Positions 11,289 to 21,847 of a DNA stretch of 64,000 nucleotides are shown in pieces. A program made the position numbers and the translations under genes. This stretch comes from Burkholderiaceae bacterium. Lineage in GTDB: Bacteria; Pseudomonadota; Gammaproteobacteria; Burkholderiales; Burkholderiaceae_B. Below the pieces are notes generated by a model. The model was not told where the DNA came from. It worked only from the letters and a program-made list of their open reading frames with translations, and did not search any database. The DNA lies in contig JAOATE010000047.1 in NCBI GenBank assembly GCA_030158305.1, positions 62,001 through 126,000 of the forward strand, given 5' to 3'. The number at the start of each line of letters is the position of its first letter. Within the stretch, counting starts at the first letter, position 1.

Positions 11289-12176
11289 ATGAGCTGGAAC
11301 TTTGCACTGATTTTGTTTATTGCGCTTGTGATCACGGGTGTGATCTGGACGATCGATAAATTTGCTCTGAGACAAAAGCGTCACGCTCGCATGATGCAGG
11401 CGATCGCACTTGCTCGCCCCAGTTGGGCGGCGCTTCCTGACGAAGAAAAACGTAGCCGCGAAGAACAGATGCGTGCGGAGCTGGGCAAGCAACCTTGGTG
11501 GGTGGAATATGGCGCAAGCTTTTTCCCCGTCATTTTGTTTGTGTTCGTGTTGCGTTCCTTTATTGTTGAGCCGTTTCGCATTCCTTCGGGCTCTATGCTG
11601 CCGACCTTGCAATCTGGCGACCTGATTTTGGTCAACAAGTTTTCGTATGGTTTGCGCCTGCCTGTCCTGAATGAAAAAGTGATTTCATTAGGCGAGCCTG
11701 CCCGCGGTGACGTGATGGTGTTTCGTTACCCTGTTGATCCTTCTGTGGATTACATCAAGCGTGTGGTCGGTTTGCCAGGAGACGAAGTGGCCTACCTTGA
11801 TAAACGCCTCTATATCAACGGCAAAGAGGTACCGCGTAAGCGTGACGGTGAATATTTTGAACCGGACCGTGTGGCATATACGGCACAATTTACTGAGTAC
11901 CTTGGTGAGAAGCCTCACCAAATATTGCTAGATGAGCGGAGATGGCAGGATTTGGGGCCAACTTCAAGCTTTCCACATCGTGAAAAATGTGAATATCTAC
12001 GAAATGGTATGCGTTGCACCGTACCAGCGGGCGTTTACTTTATGATGGGTGACAATCGCGATAACAGCCTAGACAGTCGATTTTGGGGATTTGTCCCCGA
12101 GGCGAATATCGTGGGTAAAGCTTTCTTTATCTGGATGAACTTTGGAAACCTCGGCCGTATCGGGCCGTTCCATTAA
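11289..12176 (+). CDS. lepB: Signal peptidase I
   Basis: EPFRIPSGSMLPTLQSGD, YIKRVVGLPGD, MGDNRDNSLDSR. Confidence 0.97.
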   Translation: MSWNFALILFIALVITGVIWTIDKFALRQKRHARMMQAIALARPSWAALPDEEKRSREEQMRAELGKQPWWVEYGASFFPVILFVFVLRSFIVEPFRIPSGSMLPTLQSGDLILVNKFSYGLRLPVLNEKVISLGEPARGDVMVFRYPVDPSVDYIKRVVGLPGDEVAYLDKRLYINGKEVPRKRDGEYFEPDRVAYTAQFTEYLGEKPHQILLDERRWQDLGPTSSFPHREKCEYLRNGMRCTVPAGVYFMMGDNRDNSLDSRFWGFVPEANIVGKAFFIWMNFGNLGRIGPFH

Positions 12177-12217
12177 ATTGCCCAGATCCTTGTCACTCGT
12201 TTTATGTCACCCGCTAA

Positions 12218-12976
12218 ATGCCCTTGTCCGCTCTTGAGACTTCGCTTGGATATCAGTTCGTTAAACCTGCTCTGCTTGAGCAGGCGCTGACGCATCGCAG
12301 TCATGGCGCGCGTCACAATGAGCGTCTTGAGTTTTTAGGTGATTCGGTGCTCAACATGTCTGTTGCGGCATTGTTATTCAATCATTACGGTACCCTTGAC
12401 GAAGGAGACTTGTCGCGCGTGCGCGCCAATTTGGTTAAACAGTCCTCGCTTGCCGACATCGCTCAAAAACTCGATCTATCTAAATACCTCCGATTAGGTG
12501 AGGGCGAACTCAAAAGTGGCGGTTTCAGGCGGCCATCGATTTTGGCGGATACGTTTGAAGCGATTCTCGCAGCGGTGTATCTGGATGGTGGTTTTCTTGC
12601 CGCACAGGACTTAATTGAGCGTTTGTACAAGCCGATCTTGGCAAGTGTGGATCCTCTGACTCTTGGTAAGGATGCTAAAACCTTGCTCCAGGAGTTTCTC
12701 CAGAGCCGTAAACTTGCCTTGCCTTTGTATAGTGTTGTGGCCACTCATGGTGCGGCACACAGTCAACAGTTTGAAGTCGAATGTTCGATCCCCTCGCTTG
12801 AGATCAAGGTCATTGCGCCTGGCTCAAGCCGTCGGGCCGCAGAGCAGTCGGCTGCCAAGCTCGCCTTAGAAGCTGCAGAGACCGCCAGTCCTACCCCAGT
12901 TAAAAAGCGTTCAACCCGAGCGCGCAAAACGGCACAATTGACGCTGCCGGTTGCGGTTGCTCAGGAACTTAAATGA
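12218..12976 (+). CDS. rnc: Ribonuclease III
   Basis: [23 protein letters not shown], dsRBD C-terminus. Confidence 0.97.
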   Translation: MPLSALETSLGYQFVKPALLEQALTHRSHGARHNERLEFLGDSVLNMSVAALLFNHYGTLDEGDLSRVRANLVKQSSLADIAQKLDLSKYLRLGEGELKSGGFRRPSILADTFEAILAAVYLDGGFLAAQDLIERLYKPILASVDPLTLGKDAKTLLQEFLQSRKLALPLYSVVATHGAAHSQQFEVECSIPSLEIKVIAPGSSRRAAEQSAAKLALEAAETASPTPVKKRSTRARKTAQLTLPVAVAQELK

Positions 12977-13902
12977 CAGAAATCATAGATACGACAGACT
13001 CCACACCCACGCCAGATGATGCGGCTTATCGTTGCGGCTTTATTGCCGTGGTTGGGCGCCCAAACGTTGGTAAATCGACACTCACCAACGCCTTGATCGG
13101 CAGCAAAATTTCCATCGTTTCTCGAAAAGCACAAACGACACGCCACAGAATCCAGGGTGTCCTCACGCGTGAACATGAGCAGTTTGTATTCGTCGATACA
13201 CCTGGCTTTCAAACGCGTCATGGTGGCGCGATGAACAAGATGATGAACCGCGTCGTGACACAGACCTTGGCAGATGTCGATGTCGTGCTGTTTGTGGTCG
13301 AAGCCGGCAAATGGTCCCCGGGCGATGCCAAGCTGTTATCTCTCTTGCATCACCCAGAGCGTACGATTTTGGTGATCAGCAAAATTGATCAGCTTAAAAA
13401 TCGTGATGAGCTCTATCCATTCGTTGCAAATATCGCCTCGCAATTCAAGTTTGATGCAGTGGTCCCGGTGAGTTCGACCAAACGCCATCAGCTCGATCAA
13501 TTGCTCGACGAGGTCGCTAAGCGCTTGCCTGAAAACGAACCGTATTTTGATGCGGACACGCTGACGGATCGGCCGATCCGTTTTATCGCCGCTGAGTTGA
13601 TTCGTGAAAAGATCTTCCGTCTGGTGGGTGACGAGTTGCCTTACGGTTGTACGGTGGTGATTGAGCAGTGGGAAGAAACGGATAAAGGCGCGCATATTCA
13701 TGCGTGTGTGATTGTCGAACGGGACAGTCATCGGCCGATCTTGCTGGGTGCAGGCGGCAGTCATATGAAGCGCATCGCCTCCGAGGCTCGCCAGGATATG
13801 GCCAAACTGATGGATAAACCCGTTCACCTTGAGGTGTATATCAAGGTTCGTAAGGGTTGGGCTGAAAAAGAAAGCAGCCTGCGCGATTTAGGATATGAGT
13901 AG
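12973..13902 (+). CDS. era: GTPase Era
   Basis: [32 protein letters not shown]-domain C-terminus. Confidence 0.97.
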   Translation: MTEIIDTTDSTPTPDDAAYRCGFIAVVGRPNVGKSTLTNALIGSKISIVSRKAQTTRHRIQGVLTREHEQFVFVDTPGFQTRHGGAMNKMMNRVVTQTLADVDVVLFVVEAGKWSPGDAKLLSLLHHPERTILVISKIDQLKNRDELYPFVANIASQFKFDAVVPVSSTKRHQLDQLLDEVAKRLPENEPYFDADTLTDRPIRFIAAELIREKIFRLVGDELPYGCTVVIEQWEETDKGAHIHACVIVERDSHRPILLGAGGSHMKRIASEARQDMAKLMDKPVHLEVYIKVRKGWAEKESSLRDLGYE

Positions 13903-14497
13903 ACGAGTCCTTCGGGTCTTAGAGACGCCAGGCTATGTGTTGCATGCAACGGCCTGGCGAGAAACCTCTCTGATTGTTCAAGCATTCTCCAGAGATCACG
14001 GATGGGTCAGCATGGTGGCCAAGGGCGCTAAACGACCCCATTCAGTGCTCAGACCTGCGCTGTCAGTATTTCAGCCCTTGTTGTTGTCCTGGACAGGTTC
14101 AGGCGAAATTAAAACGCTGACGCGTGCTGAGTGCGCAGGTGTGCATGCGTTGCCAGGTGCGGCCTTGATGTCGTGCTGGTACATGAACGAATTACTCTTT
14201 CGATTACTGCCCCACGAAGATCCTCATCCTGGTTTGTTTGATGCGTACGTCATCGCCCTGCAACGTCTGGCTGCAGGACAGCCTGCCGTGGGTGCCTTAA
14301 GGCGCTTTGAGTGGATTTTGCTTAAAGAGACGGGATATGGGCTGGATGCCGAGGAACCAGACTTTGACGATCCACAAGGTGAACCCGCTTTGCGCGCGAG
14401 CTTGCGTGAACGCTTGTCGGAGCACTTGGCAGGTCGCCCATTGACCACCCGCCAAGTGTTAGTCGCATTGCAGCGCTTTCAGCCAACGAAAACGTGA
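13895..14497 (+). CDS. recO: DNA repair protein RecO (short form, 200 aa)
   Basis: VLHATAWRETSLIVQAFSRDHGWVSMVAKGAKR OB-fold; overlaps era. Confidence 0.9.
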   Translation: MSRRVLRVLETPGYVLHATAWRETSLIVQAFSRDHGWVSMVAKGAKRPHSVLRPALSVFQPLLLSWTGSGEIKTLTRAECAGVHALPGAALMSCWYMNELLFRLLPHEDPHPGLFDAYVIALQRLAAGQPAVGALRRFEWILLKETGYGLDAEEPDFDDPQGEPALRASLRERLSEHLAGRPLTTRQVLVALQRFQPTKT

Positions 14498-14535
14498 GCC
14501 TAAAGTGCGCCGCATCTAGCGCCACGTTTTAAGCC

Positions 14536-15594
14536 TTAAGCGGTCAGTACCGCTCGACCAGTAACCTTGCCCTGACGTAACGAGGTCAAGACCTTGTCCG
14601 CATCAGCAAGGGGATGTTTATGCACAGGGATTGGCGTGATCTTGTTGTCCTTGACGAGCTGCAGTAACTCTCTGAGCTCATCCAGTGAGCCGGTATAGCT
14701 ACCGAGAATCTGTAAGGCTTTCATCGGAATGAAGGCGATTGGCCAAGAAGCACCGCCGCCAAACAAACCAACAATCACGAGCTTGCCACCCTTGATCAAA
14801 ATATCGAAGCCCAAAGATGTCGTGGCAGGCGCACCCACCAGATCAATCATCGCTTGCACCATTTTGCCGCCATTGGCTGCGATGATTTGCTGTGCGGCAT
14901 CCGGTGCGGCACCGTCTACGACCGCAAGCGCACCCGCGTCGAGGGCCGCTTGACGTTTGGCGGGATCGATATCCACCACAATCGCACCGACACCATTCAA
15001 CGCCTTGACCAAGGCTAGACACATCAGCCCCAGTCCACCAGCACCCATGATCACGACTGGATGTTTTTGATAGATATTGGCACCGACTTTGTTGAGAGCA
15101 CTGTACGTGGTGAGCCCTGAGCACGCATAGGGGGCGATTTCGGCCGGGTCCAAGTCGCCAATGTCGATGAGGTAGCGTGGATGCGGCACCAAAAGGTGAT
15201 CGGCGTAGCCACCAGGTCGCTGCACCCCAAGGTATTGCGGACTCGCACAATGATTTTCTAAGCCATCCAGGCAGGCCGGACATTGGCGGCAACCAATCCA
15301 CGGATAGACCAGATAGTTGTGACCTTTTTCAACACCCGTTGCTTCGGGGCCAAGCGCGACAACAGTGCCTGCAGTCTCGTGCCCCATCGTCATCGGTAAC
15401 TTGATGCCACGATCTTTGAGCAAGAGGCTGCGACCGTTGCCAAGGTCGTAGCTGCCTTCCCAAAAGTGGATATCGCTATGGCAGACACCCGCAGCGCGGA
15501 CTTCGACCAACACTTGAGTCCCTGTTGGTGTGGGCGTTTCCATTTCCATTAAACCGAGTGGTTCTTTGAAATTCATCACGCAATAGCATTTCAT
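14536..15594 (-). CDS. Zinc-dependent alcohol dehydrogenase (MDR)
   Basis: AAGVCHSDIHFWEG, GHETAGTV, CRQCPACLDGLENHC structural zinc, GAGGLGL. Confidence 0.9.
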   Translation of the reverse strand: MKCYCVMNFKEPLGLMEMETPTPTGTQVLVEVRAAGVCHSDIHFWEGSYDLGNGRSLLLKDRGIKLPMTMGHETAGTVVALGPEATGVEKGHNYLVYPWIGCRQCPACLDGLENHCASPQYLGVQRPGGYADHLLVPHPRYLIDIGDLDPAEIAPYACSGLTTYSALNKVGANIYQKHPVVIMGAGGLGLMCLALVKALNGVGAIVVDIDPAKRQAALDAGALAVVDGAAPDAAQQIIAANGGKMVQAMIDLVGAPATTSLGFDILIKGGKLVIVGLFGGGASWPIAFIPMKALQILGSYTGSLDELRELLQLVKDNKITPIPVHKHPLADADKVLTSLRQGKVTGRAVLTA

Positions 15595-15622
15595 ATCTTA
15601 AGCTCCAAGGGTGCTGGGGTCT

Positions 15623-17185
15623 TTACATCACCAGTTCAATCAGACGGGGACCTTTTTCTTTGGCTGCAATGCGCAGGGCATCCGCAAAGCCCTCGAGCGT
15701 ATTGACTTGAACGCCTGGTACGCCATGTCCGCGAGCAATGGAGACCCAGTCCAAAAATGGCTGATCAAGATCCAACATGCGGCGTGCGTTGTCACCGGCC
15801 TCGGGTCCACCCATATTGGCAAGTTCGCCACGCAAGATTTTGTAAGAGCGATTGGCAAAAATCACAACGGTGACGTCAAGATTTTCACGGGCCATCGACC
15901 ACAGTCCCTGCACCGTATACATGGCGCTACCATCGCCTAGCAAGGCAAAGACCTTACGATCCGGACAGGCCACAGCAGCACCAACCGCTGCAGACATTCC
16001 CCAGCCAATCGCACCACCTGTGATGTCGATACAGTCATGAGGTGCAGCTTGAGGCGTCACTTTTGCAAACTGTCGTCCAGTGGTGACCGCCTCATCCACC
16101 ATGATGGCGTTTTCTGGCATGAGCGCGGCAATAACCGTCCCGATATGTTCGACCACAGGTGCGCCAGTCGGCAAGTCAGTGATGATGGGGCCTGTCGAGA
16201 GTTCTGCGGGGGCAGTATTCTGTGCGCCGAGAGCATCAACCAGTGCTTGCAAGCTCGCTTCAATGTCGTGCGTGAGCGTCGCGAGCGTGTGGACTTCGCA
16301 GTCAGGTTGCTTGATCATGCGCGGCTTGTTTGGATAGGCAAAAAACGCGACCGGTGGCGCACTGCCGACTAAGACCAAATGCTTCGTGTCTTTGAGCATG
16401 GCGACCGCACCATCGACAGGGAAGGGCAGTGGCGTGATGTTGACGCGACCTCGTCCACGTTCCATCCGTGGATTGCGTGGCTCAGAGGCAAGCTTGCAAC
16501 CCGTATAGGCGGCGATTTTTCCGGCAAGCGTCGCTTCGCGGGCACGCAAGGCGCGCCCACCCAACAATAGTGTGGTGGCTTCAGCAGTTTTGCGATCGGA
16601 TAATAAGCGGGCGAGGGCGACGATCGTGTCTGTCAGCGGCGCTGCGGCGGTCTGTGCGGGCGCTGTCGAGTAGTGCCCCGGATCTGAAGGTTCCCAGGCG
16701 CAGTTGGCGGGCAGCACCAGTGTGGCGATGCGTCCGGGCGTGCTGCGTGCCTGAGAGATCGCCTCAGCAGTATCCAGGGGCGCCGCTGCGGCCGACATGG
16801 TGGTCTTGACCCAGTTAGACATCGGGCGCGCCACGGCTTCTACGTCAGAGTTCAGCGGCGCGTTGTTATGGATGTGATCCCAAGCGTGCTGGCCAACGAT
16901 ATTGACCATGCCGGAGTAGGCACGTTTAGCGTTGTGAATATTCGCAAGTGCGTTACCTAAGCCTGGGCCCAGATGTAGCAGTGTAGCGGCAGGTTTTTCC
17001 GCCATCCGGTAGTAGCCATCAGCTGCGCCGCTTGCAACGCCTTCAAATAAACCAAGCACGCAGCGCATGCTAGGAGCGCGATCCAAAGCGGAGACAAAGT
17101 GCATCTCGGACGTGCCGGGATTGGCAAAACAGACATCCACATCGCCTGCAAGCAGGGTTTGAACCATTGCTTCTGAACCATTCAT
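15623..17185 (-). CDS. Thiamine-diphosphate-dependent enzyme (acetolactate synthase / 2-oxoacid decarboxylase-like)
   Basis: FEGVASGAADGYYRMAEKPAATLLHLGPGLGNA; GDGSAMYTVQGLWSMARENLDVTVVIFANRSY ThDP motif. Confidence 0.85.
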   Translation of the reverse strand: MNGSEAMVQTLLAGDVDVCFANPGTSEMHFVSALDRAPSMRCVLGLFEGVASGAADGYYRMAEKPAATLLHLGPGLGNALANIHNAKRAYSGMVNIVGQHAWDHIHNNAPLNSDVEAVARPMSNWVKTTMSAAAAPLDTAEAISQARSTPGRIATLVLPANCAWEPSDPGHYSTAPAQTAAAPLTDTIVALARLLSDRKTAEATTLLLGGRALRAREATLAGKIAAYTGCKLASEPRNPRMERGRGRVNITPLPFPVDGAVAMLKDTKHLVLVGSAPPVAFFAYPNKPRMIKQPDCEVHTLATLTHDIEASLQALVDALGAQNTAPAELSTGPIITDLPTGAPVVEHIGTVIAALMPENAIMVDEAVTTGRQFAKVTPQAAPHDCIDITGGAIGWGMSAAVGAAVACPDRKVFALLGDGSAMYTVQGLWSMARENLDVTVVIFANRSYKILRGELANMGGPEAGDNARRMLDLDQPFLDWVSIARGHGVPGVQVNTLEGFADALRIAAKEKGPRLIELVM

Positions 17186-18360
17186 TTGAATATCCCTCCA
17201 GTTTTGTTTTTCATTGTTTCACGCGCGATGATGACCTGTTGGACTTCAGTCGCACCTTCATAAATGCGCAGTGCTCTAATTTCACGATACAACATTTCCA
17301 TCGGATGACCGACTTTGACACCCAGCCCGCCATGCAGTTGGACACAACGATCAATGACGCGTTGTGCGGACTCTGTGGCGAACATTTTGGCCATGGCGGC
17401 TGATTTTGTGGTGCGCTGCTTCAGTACGTCGCGTTCCCAAGCTGCACGATAAATGAGGAGAGTTGAGGCATCGATCTCTGTACTCATTTCGCCAATCGCA
17501 GCCTGGGTGATTTGCAGATCAGCCAGTGTCGCACCAAACATCGGGCGTGAGGTGGCGCGCGAGATACCCATATCGAGCGCGGCTTCGGCAAAGCCCAAGG
17601 CCGCAGCGCCAACTGAAGCGCGGAACACATCGAGATTATGCATCGCGACTTTGAAACCCTTGCCTGCATCGCCAATCCGTTGGCTGACGGGAATGTCGCA
17701 ATCAGTAAACGTCAGTGTCCCAATGGGGTGCGGCGCACAAACATCAAAACGTTCCGTGACTTGTAATCCTGGCGTGTTGGCATCTACCACGAAGGCCGTG
17801 ACGCCTTCGGCTTCATCATTTTCGACTTTGGCAAAGACGGTGTAAAAGTCAGCGATATCGGCATTTGAAATCCAGGTCTTGACGCCGTTGAGTCTGTATC
17901 CTTGACTGGTGCGAGTCGCCCGCGTGCGCATCGCAGCGACATCAGAGCCCGCATCGGGTTCAGAAAGCGCAAAGGCTGCCAGCATTTTTCCTGAGGCGAC
18001 ATGGGGCAAGTATTTTTGTTTCAGGGCCTCTGAGCCAAACAGTGAAATGGGGCCACTGCCGAGCCCCTGCATCACAAAGGCAAAGTCCGCCAGACCATCG
18101 TAATAGCCCAGTGCCTGACGCATCAGACACAGACTGCGCGAGTCGAGTTCTTTGAGTGCGCCGCCATATTCTGCGGGGACACAATAGCGCAACCAGCCTG
18201 CGTCGCCCAGTTGTCGAGTGAGTTTGACGCAGTGTTCATCAACGCTCCCGACATGTACCCGATTGGTGAGCGCAGCAGCTGACCATGCTTGGATATCTGC
18301 ATAGAGCGCACGATGACTATCATCGAAAAATGGTAGCTTTAATGAGTCTGGATTAAACAT
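17182..18360 (-). CDS. Acyl-CoA dehydrogenase
   Basis: FALSEPDAGSDVAAMRTRA, C-terminal RIYEGATEVQQVIIARE. Confidence 0.92.
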   Translation of the reverse strand: MFNPDSLKLPFFDDSHRALYADIQAWSAAALTNRVHVGSVDEHCVKLTRQLGDAGWLRYCVPAEYGGALKELDSRSLCLMRQALGYYDGLADFAFVMQGLGSGPISLFGSEALKQKYLPHVASGKMLAAFALSEPDAGSDVAAMRTRATRTSQGYRLNGVKTWISNADIADFYTVFAKVENDEAEGVTAFVVDANTPGLQVTERFDVCAPHPIGTLTFTDCDIPVSQRIGDAGKGFKVAMHNLDVFRASVGAAALGFAEAALDMGISRATSRPMFGATLADLQITQAAIGEMSTEIDASTLLIYRAAWERDVLKQRTTKSAAMAKMFATESAQRVIDRCVQLHGGLGVKVGHPMEMLYREIRALRIYEGATEVQQVIIARETMKNKTGGIFK

Positions 18361-18361
18361 T

Positions 18362-19108
18362 TCAACGATTTCCTAAGAGATCAAATTTCATCTGAACATA
18401 GCGCGTCGGAATCTCCAGTCGCGCAAAATACACCACCTTGTCTTGCACGCAGGCGTAGCGACGGAGCTCGGCTACCGGTGCAGACAAGGGCAGGTGTAAA
18501 GCTTCAGCCGAGTCTGCACCTGCTTCGATAATGGTGAGGAGTTGTCCCGCATGCGTGAGCGCGCCTCCATGGAGCTCGTCCAAGATGGGCGCAACGGTGG
18601 AGTGTCTGTAGCGCGCGGGATGTTGCCGATAAATGTCGCGTTCTAGGTATACCTCCGTATAGCAAAACGGTCCTGAGGAGGTAGTGTGAAGGCGTCGCAA
18701 GTATTGAAAGCGACCCTCGGTGCTGTGAGGGCACTCCATGCCGAGAAGTGGCAGAGGGACATCCGCGTTTGATTCCATCAGGGTCGTCGTTCCGAGTTCC
18801 TTGGAAAGTGCGACCGTGTCTGCCCATGTTTTTGGAAGTGTGAGTTTGTGTGTCTCTGGAAGGTCTTCGTTGACGTATGTGCCTGAGCCTCTGGAGCGGT
18901 GGATCAGGCCCTCGCGTTCTAGCAGGCCAAAAGCCTGTCTGACGGTTGCACGAGAGACGCCCAGAGTGTCGACCAGAGACTCAAGGGCGGGTACTTGATG
19001 ACCACGCGGCCAGATGCCGCGCTCGATATTGCGCCGCACGATCGCGGCCACCTGCAGATACAAGGGCTGTGGACTTCTCGCATAGAGGAGACCAGGTGCT
19101 TGTTTCAT
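18362..19108 (-). CDS. GntR-family (HutC/UTRA-type) transcriptional regulator
   Basis: N-terminal wHTH (QVPALESLVDTLGVSRATVRQAFGLLEREGLIHRSRGSGTYV) plus UTRA-like C-terminus. Confidence 0.9.
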   Translation of the reverse strand: MKQAPGLLYARSPQPLYLQVAAIVRRNIERGIWPRGHQVPALESLVDTLGVSRATVRQAFGLLEREGLIHRSRGSGTYVNEDLPETHKLTLPKTWADTVALSKELGTTTLMESNADVPLPLLGMECPHSTEGRFQYLRRLHTTSSGPFCYTEVYLERDIYRQHPARYRHSTVAPILDELHGGALTHAGQLLTIIEAGADSAEALHLPLSAPVAELRRYACVQDKVVYFARLEIPTRYVQMKFDLLGNR

Positions 19109-20700
19109 GCGTGTGTGGCCAACAAGGCATCCGCCATTTCGCGTAATTTATTTTTTTGGATTTTGACAGCGTTCGCACTTTCGACAGAAGGAAAAACAGA
19201 CACGATTTCAAACCGCACTGGCACCTTGTAGCCAGCCATCAGACGTTTGCATTCCTGAGTCCATCCTGCCGGATCAGCCTGCGCGCCGTCTTTCAAGATC
19301 ACGAAAGCGACCGGCAAAATTTTGGTGCCCTGAGTCCCACCCACGACTTGGCAAGCTTTGACGCCTGAGAGCTTTTCGACCGCCTGTTCGATTTCTGCAG
19401 GGTTCACCAGAAAGCCTGAGAGCCGCATAGAGTCACCCATGCGCGTTTGAAAGACAAACTGGCGTTCGCTGACGGCATAACCCAAGTCGCCTGTTTTGAA
19501 AAAACCGTCAGCCGTCATGGCGCGAGCGGTTGCCTCAGGTTGGTCGAGATAGCCGACCATGCGGCTAGGGCTGAAAATTTCAATCTCGCCGGACTCGCCT
19601 TGTTTTAATACTTGTCCAGTCTCGGGGTCTGAGGTTCTGACACGCGCCTCTGGGTGAATCAATTGACCACCCGACAGGTAGCGCACACTGATATCTCCTT
19701 GCTTAGGGTCCGTTGGCTGTGCGGCCACGAGTGCCTGCAGTTCGCTTGACCCGTAGAGACCAGTGAGCGCGACGCCATTACGCTCAGCTTGTTCGAGCAA
19801 GCTATTAATGGCGGGAGAAAAACTGGCAAAACCAAATAATTGACAGCTTTCAAAATCCGCGGGGGACTGGGCGGTTTCGAAAAGTTTCAAAATCGATTCG
19901 TTATTGGCATAAGTATGCGTGACTCGATGCTTGCGGATTTGCGCAAGCGTACTGTGCGTATCGGATACGGGTTCACTCACGGTTGTGCAACCTGTGACCA
20001 GTCCCCCAGTCAAGGTTGCAAAACCAAAGGCACCGCAAAAAGGTGCACTAGCGAGGATACGGCTGTCAGCGTCATAGCCATACACTTGCTGCATCACGTC
20101 ACCATGTTTAATCAACGTCGCCTGATCATGTAGAACAAACTTGGGCAGCGAGGTCGTCCCTGAGGTGGTAAAGCACAGCACACCAGCATTGCCAACGGCG
20201 GGCGGCGGAACGCTTGGTGTGTCGAGTAAAGCGTTGTAACCCAACACTTTGTAGCCGCGCGCCGCAATCGCTTGCGTGGCCGGGCTCTGTGTGTCGCCTA
20301 ACGTGATGATGGCGCGCAAGCGCGATAAGACGTCCTTGGGGACATCAGCCAAAATGTCTGCAAACGCAATGCCTTTAAAGTCGGGCCACATCAAAAGCCA
20401 ATCTGCCTTGCCGCGACCGACAATATCCGCCACTTCTTGGCTGCGAAAGCGTGTGTTGACGGCCAACACGGTGGCACCGAGATGGGCGCAGGCTAAAAAT
20501 GTTTGTAACCAAGCCAAGCAGTTAGGGAGCCAGACCGCCACCCGATCATTGGGACCAATTCCTAGTTGCGCGAGATTGCCAGCAAGTTGCAAGGACTGTG
20601 CATGCAATTCAGCAAAGGTCGTGGGAATATCCTGATCGATTAATGCTGGGTGCTTGGCATGACTCTTGGCCAGTGCGGCCATGCGTTCGTAAAAAAACAT
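19105..20700 (-). CDS. AMP-dependent acyl-CoA synthetase/ligase
   Basis: TTSGTTSLPK P-loop, FFKTGDLGY, C-terminal lid domain present. Confidence 0.88.
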   Translation of the reverse strand: MFFYERMAALAKSHAKHPALIDQDIPTTFAELHAQSLQLAGNLAQLGIGPNDRVAVWLPNCLAWLQTFLACAHLGATVLAVNTRFRSQEVADIVGRGKADWLLMWPDFKGIAFADILADVPKDVLSRLRAIITLGDTQSPATQAIAARGYKVLGYNALLDTPSVPPPAVGNAGVLCFTTSGTTSLPKFVLHDQATLIKHGDVMQQVYGYDADSRILASAPFCGAFGFATLTGGLVTGCTTVSEPVSDTHSTLAQIRKHRVTHTYANNESILKLFETAQSPADFESCQLFGFASFSPAINSLLEQAERNGVALTGLYGSSELQALVAAQPTDPKQGDISVRYLSGGQLIHPEARVRTSDPETGQVLKQGESGEIEIFSPSRMVGYLDQPEATARAMTADGFFKTGDLGYAVSERQFVFQTRMGDSMRLSGFLVNPAEIEQAVEKLSGVKACQVVGGTQGTKILPVAFVILKDGAQADPAGWTQECKRLMAGYKVPVRFEIVSVFPSVESANAVKIQKNKLREMADALLATHA

Positions 20701-20857
20701 GAATTGCCTCAGGTGAACTTAATGCAGCGAATCTCTAGGTGCTGCTATAGTGATCAAGTAGAACTATTACTATAGTACTTATTTACGTACTTTTGATTTA
20801 AGTTTCACTTATGAAAAACGTCTCAACGAAGGCGTCAATCGACAGGAGCAAGACCTT

Positions 20858-21847
20858 ATGAAATCAACGCGTTTTATGATTCGCGCAATCGCTGCCGCTT
20901 TTACTTTGGGCGCTGCAACGTTGGGTATCGCCCACGCACAAAATTTTCCTTCCCGTCCGCTCACTTTAGTGGTGCCTTACCCCACAGCAGGCGCTGCTGA
21001 TATTTTTGGTCGCTCGATTGCCCAAGCAATGGAAGCGACACTGAAGCAACCTGTGATCGTGGAAAACAAGCCGGGTGCAGCCGGTAACGTAGGCTTGACT
21101 CAGGTGGCTCGGAGTAAGCCTGATGGTTACACGATTGGTCTCGGTACGATCGGCACCCAAGCGATTAATCAGTTCATTTATAGCCAAATGCAGTTTGATC
21201 CCGCAACGGACTTGGTTCCAATTGCCTTGGTCTCTTTGACACCGAACGTCTTGGTGGTTGCCGCTAATTCCCCCTGGAAAAATCTGGGTGATGTCCTGAC
21301 AGCCGCGCGCGCTGCCAAGGACAAAAAGCTGAGCTACGGCACGCCAGGTATCGGTTCATCGCCACACCTGACGGGTGCGTACTTTGAAGCGATGGCGGGT
21401 GTAGAGCTTTTGCATGTGCCCTTCAAAGGCGTCTCGGCCTCCATGCCTGCTTTGATTGGTGGACAGATCGACCTGCTGTTCGACAACTTATCTGGTTCGA
21501 TCGCTCAAATCAAAGATGGCTCACGTGTACGCGGTATTGCCGTGACCTCACTTGAGCGCTCACCCATGTTGCCGACGCTGCCTAGTTTTGCAGAGAGCGG
21601 TGTGAAAGGGTTTGACGTGACAGCTTGGTTTGCGATTTATGCACCTAAGGGTACGCCACAGCCTGTCATGGACAAGCTGATCGAAGCTGCTCGTGTCGGT
21701 TTGAAGTCAGAAAAAGTCATTCAGGCGTATGAGCGTCTGGCGGCTGTTCCTGGCAATCTGTTTGGGCCTGACCTCGCTAAGTTCGAAGCGGGTGAGCGTG
21801 CTAAATGGGGCAAGTTAATCAAAGACCGTGATATCAAGGCACAATAA
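20858..21847 (+). CDS. Tripartite tricarboxylate transporter receptor (Bug/TctC family)
   Basis: Signal peptide, FPSRPLTLVVPYPTAGAADIFGR...VIVENKPGAAGNVG. Confidence 0.92.
   Translation: MKSTRFMIRAIAAAFTLGAATLGIAHAQNFPSRPLTLVVPYPTAGAADIFGRSIAQAMEATLKQPVIVENKPGAAGNVGLTQVARSKPDGYTIGLGTIGTQAINQFIYSQMQFDPATDLVPIALVSLTPNVLVVAANSPWKNLGDVLTAARAAKDKKLSYGTPGIGSSPHLTGAYFEAMAGVELLHVPFKGVSASMPALIGGQIDLLFDNLSGSIAQIKDGSRVRGIAVTSLERSPMLPTLPSFAESGVKGFDVTAWFAIYAPKGTPQPVMDKLIEAARVGLKSEKVIQAYERLAAVPGNLFGPDLAKFEAGERAKWGKLIKDRDIKAQ

Noticed and set aside
20700-20857. Riboswitch before the TctC gene
   Set aside because: No recognisable aptamer; the region is AT-rich and better explained as divergent promoters with operator repeats
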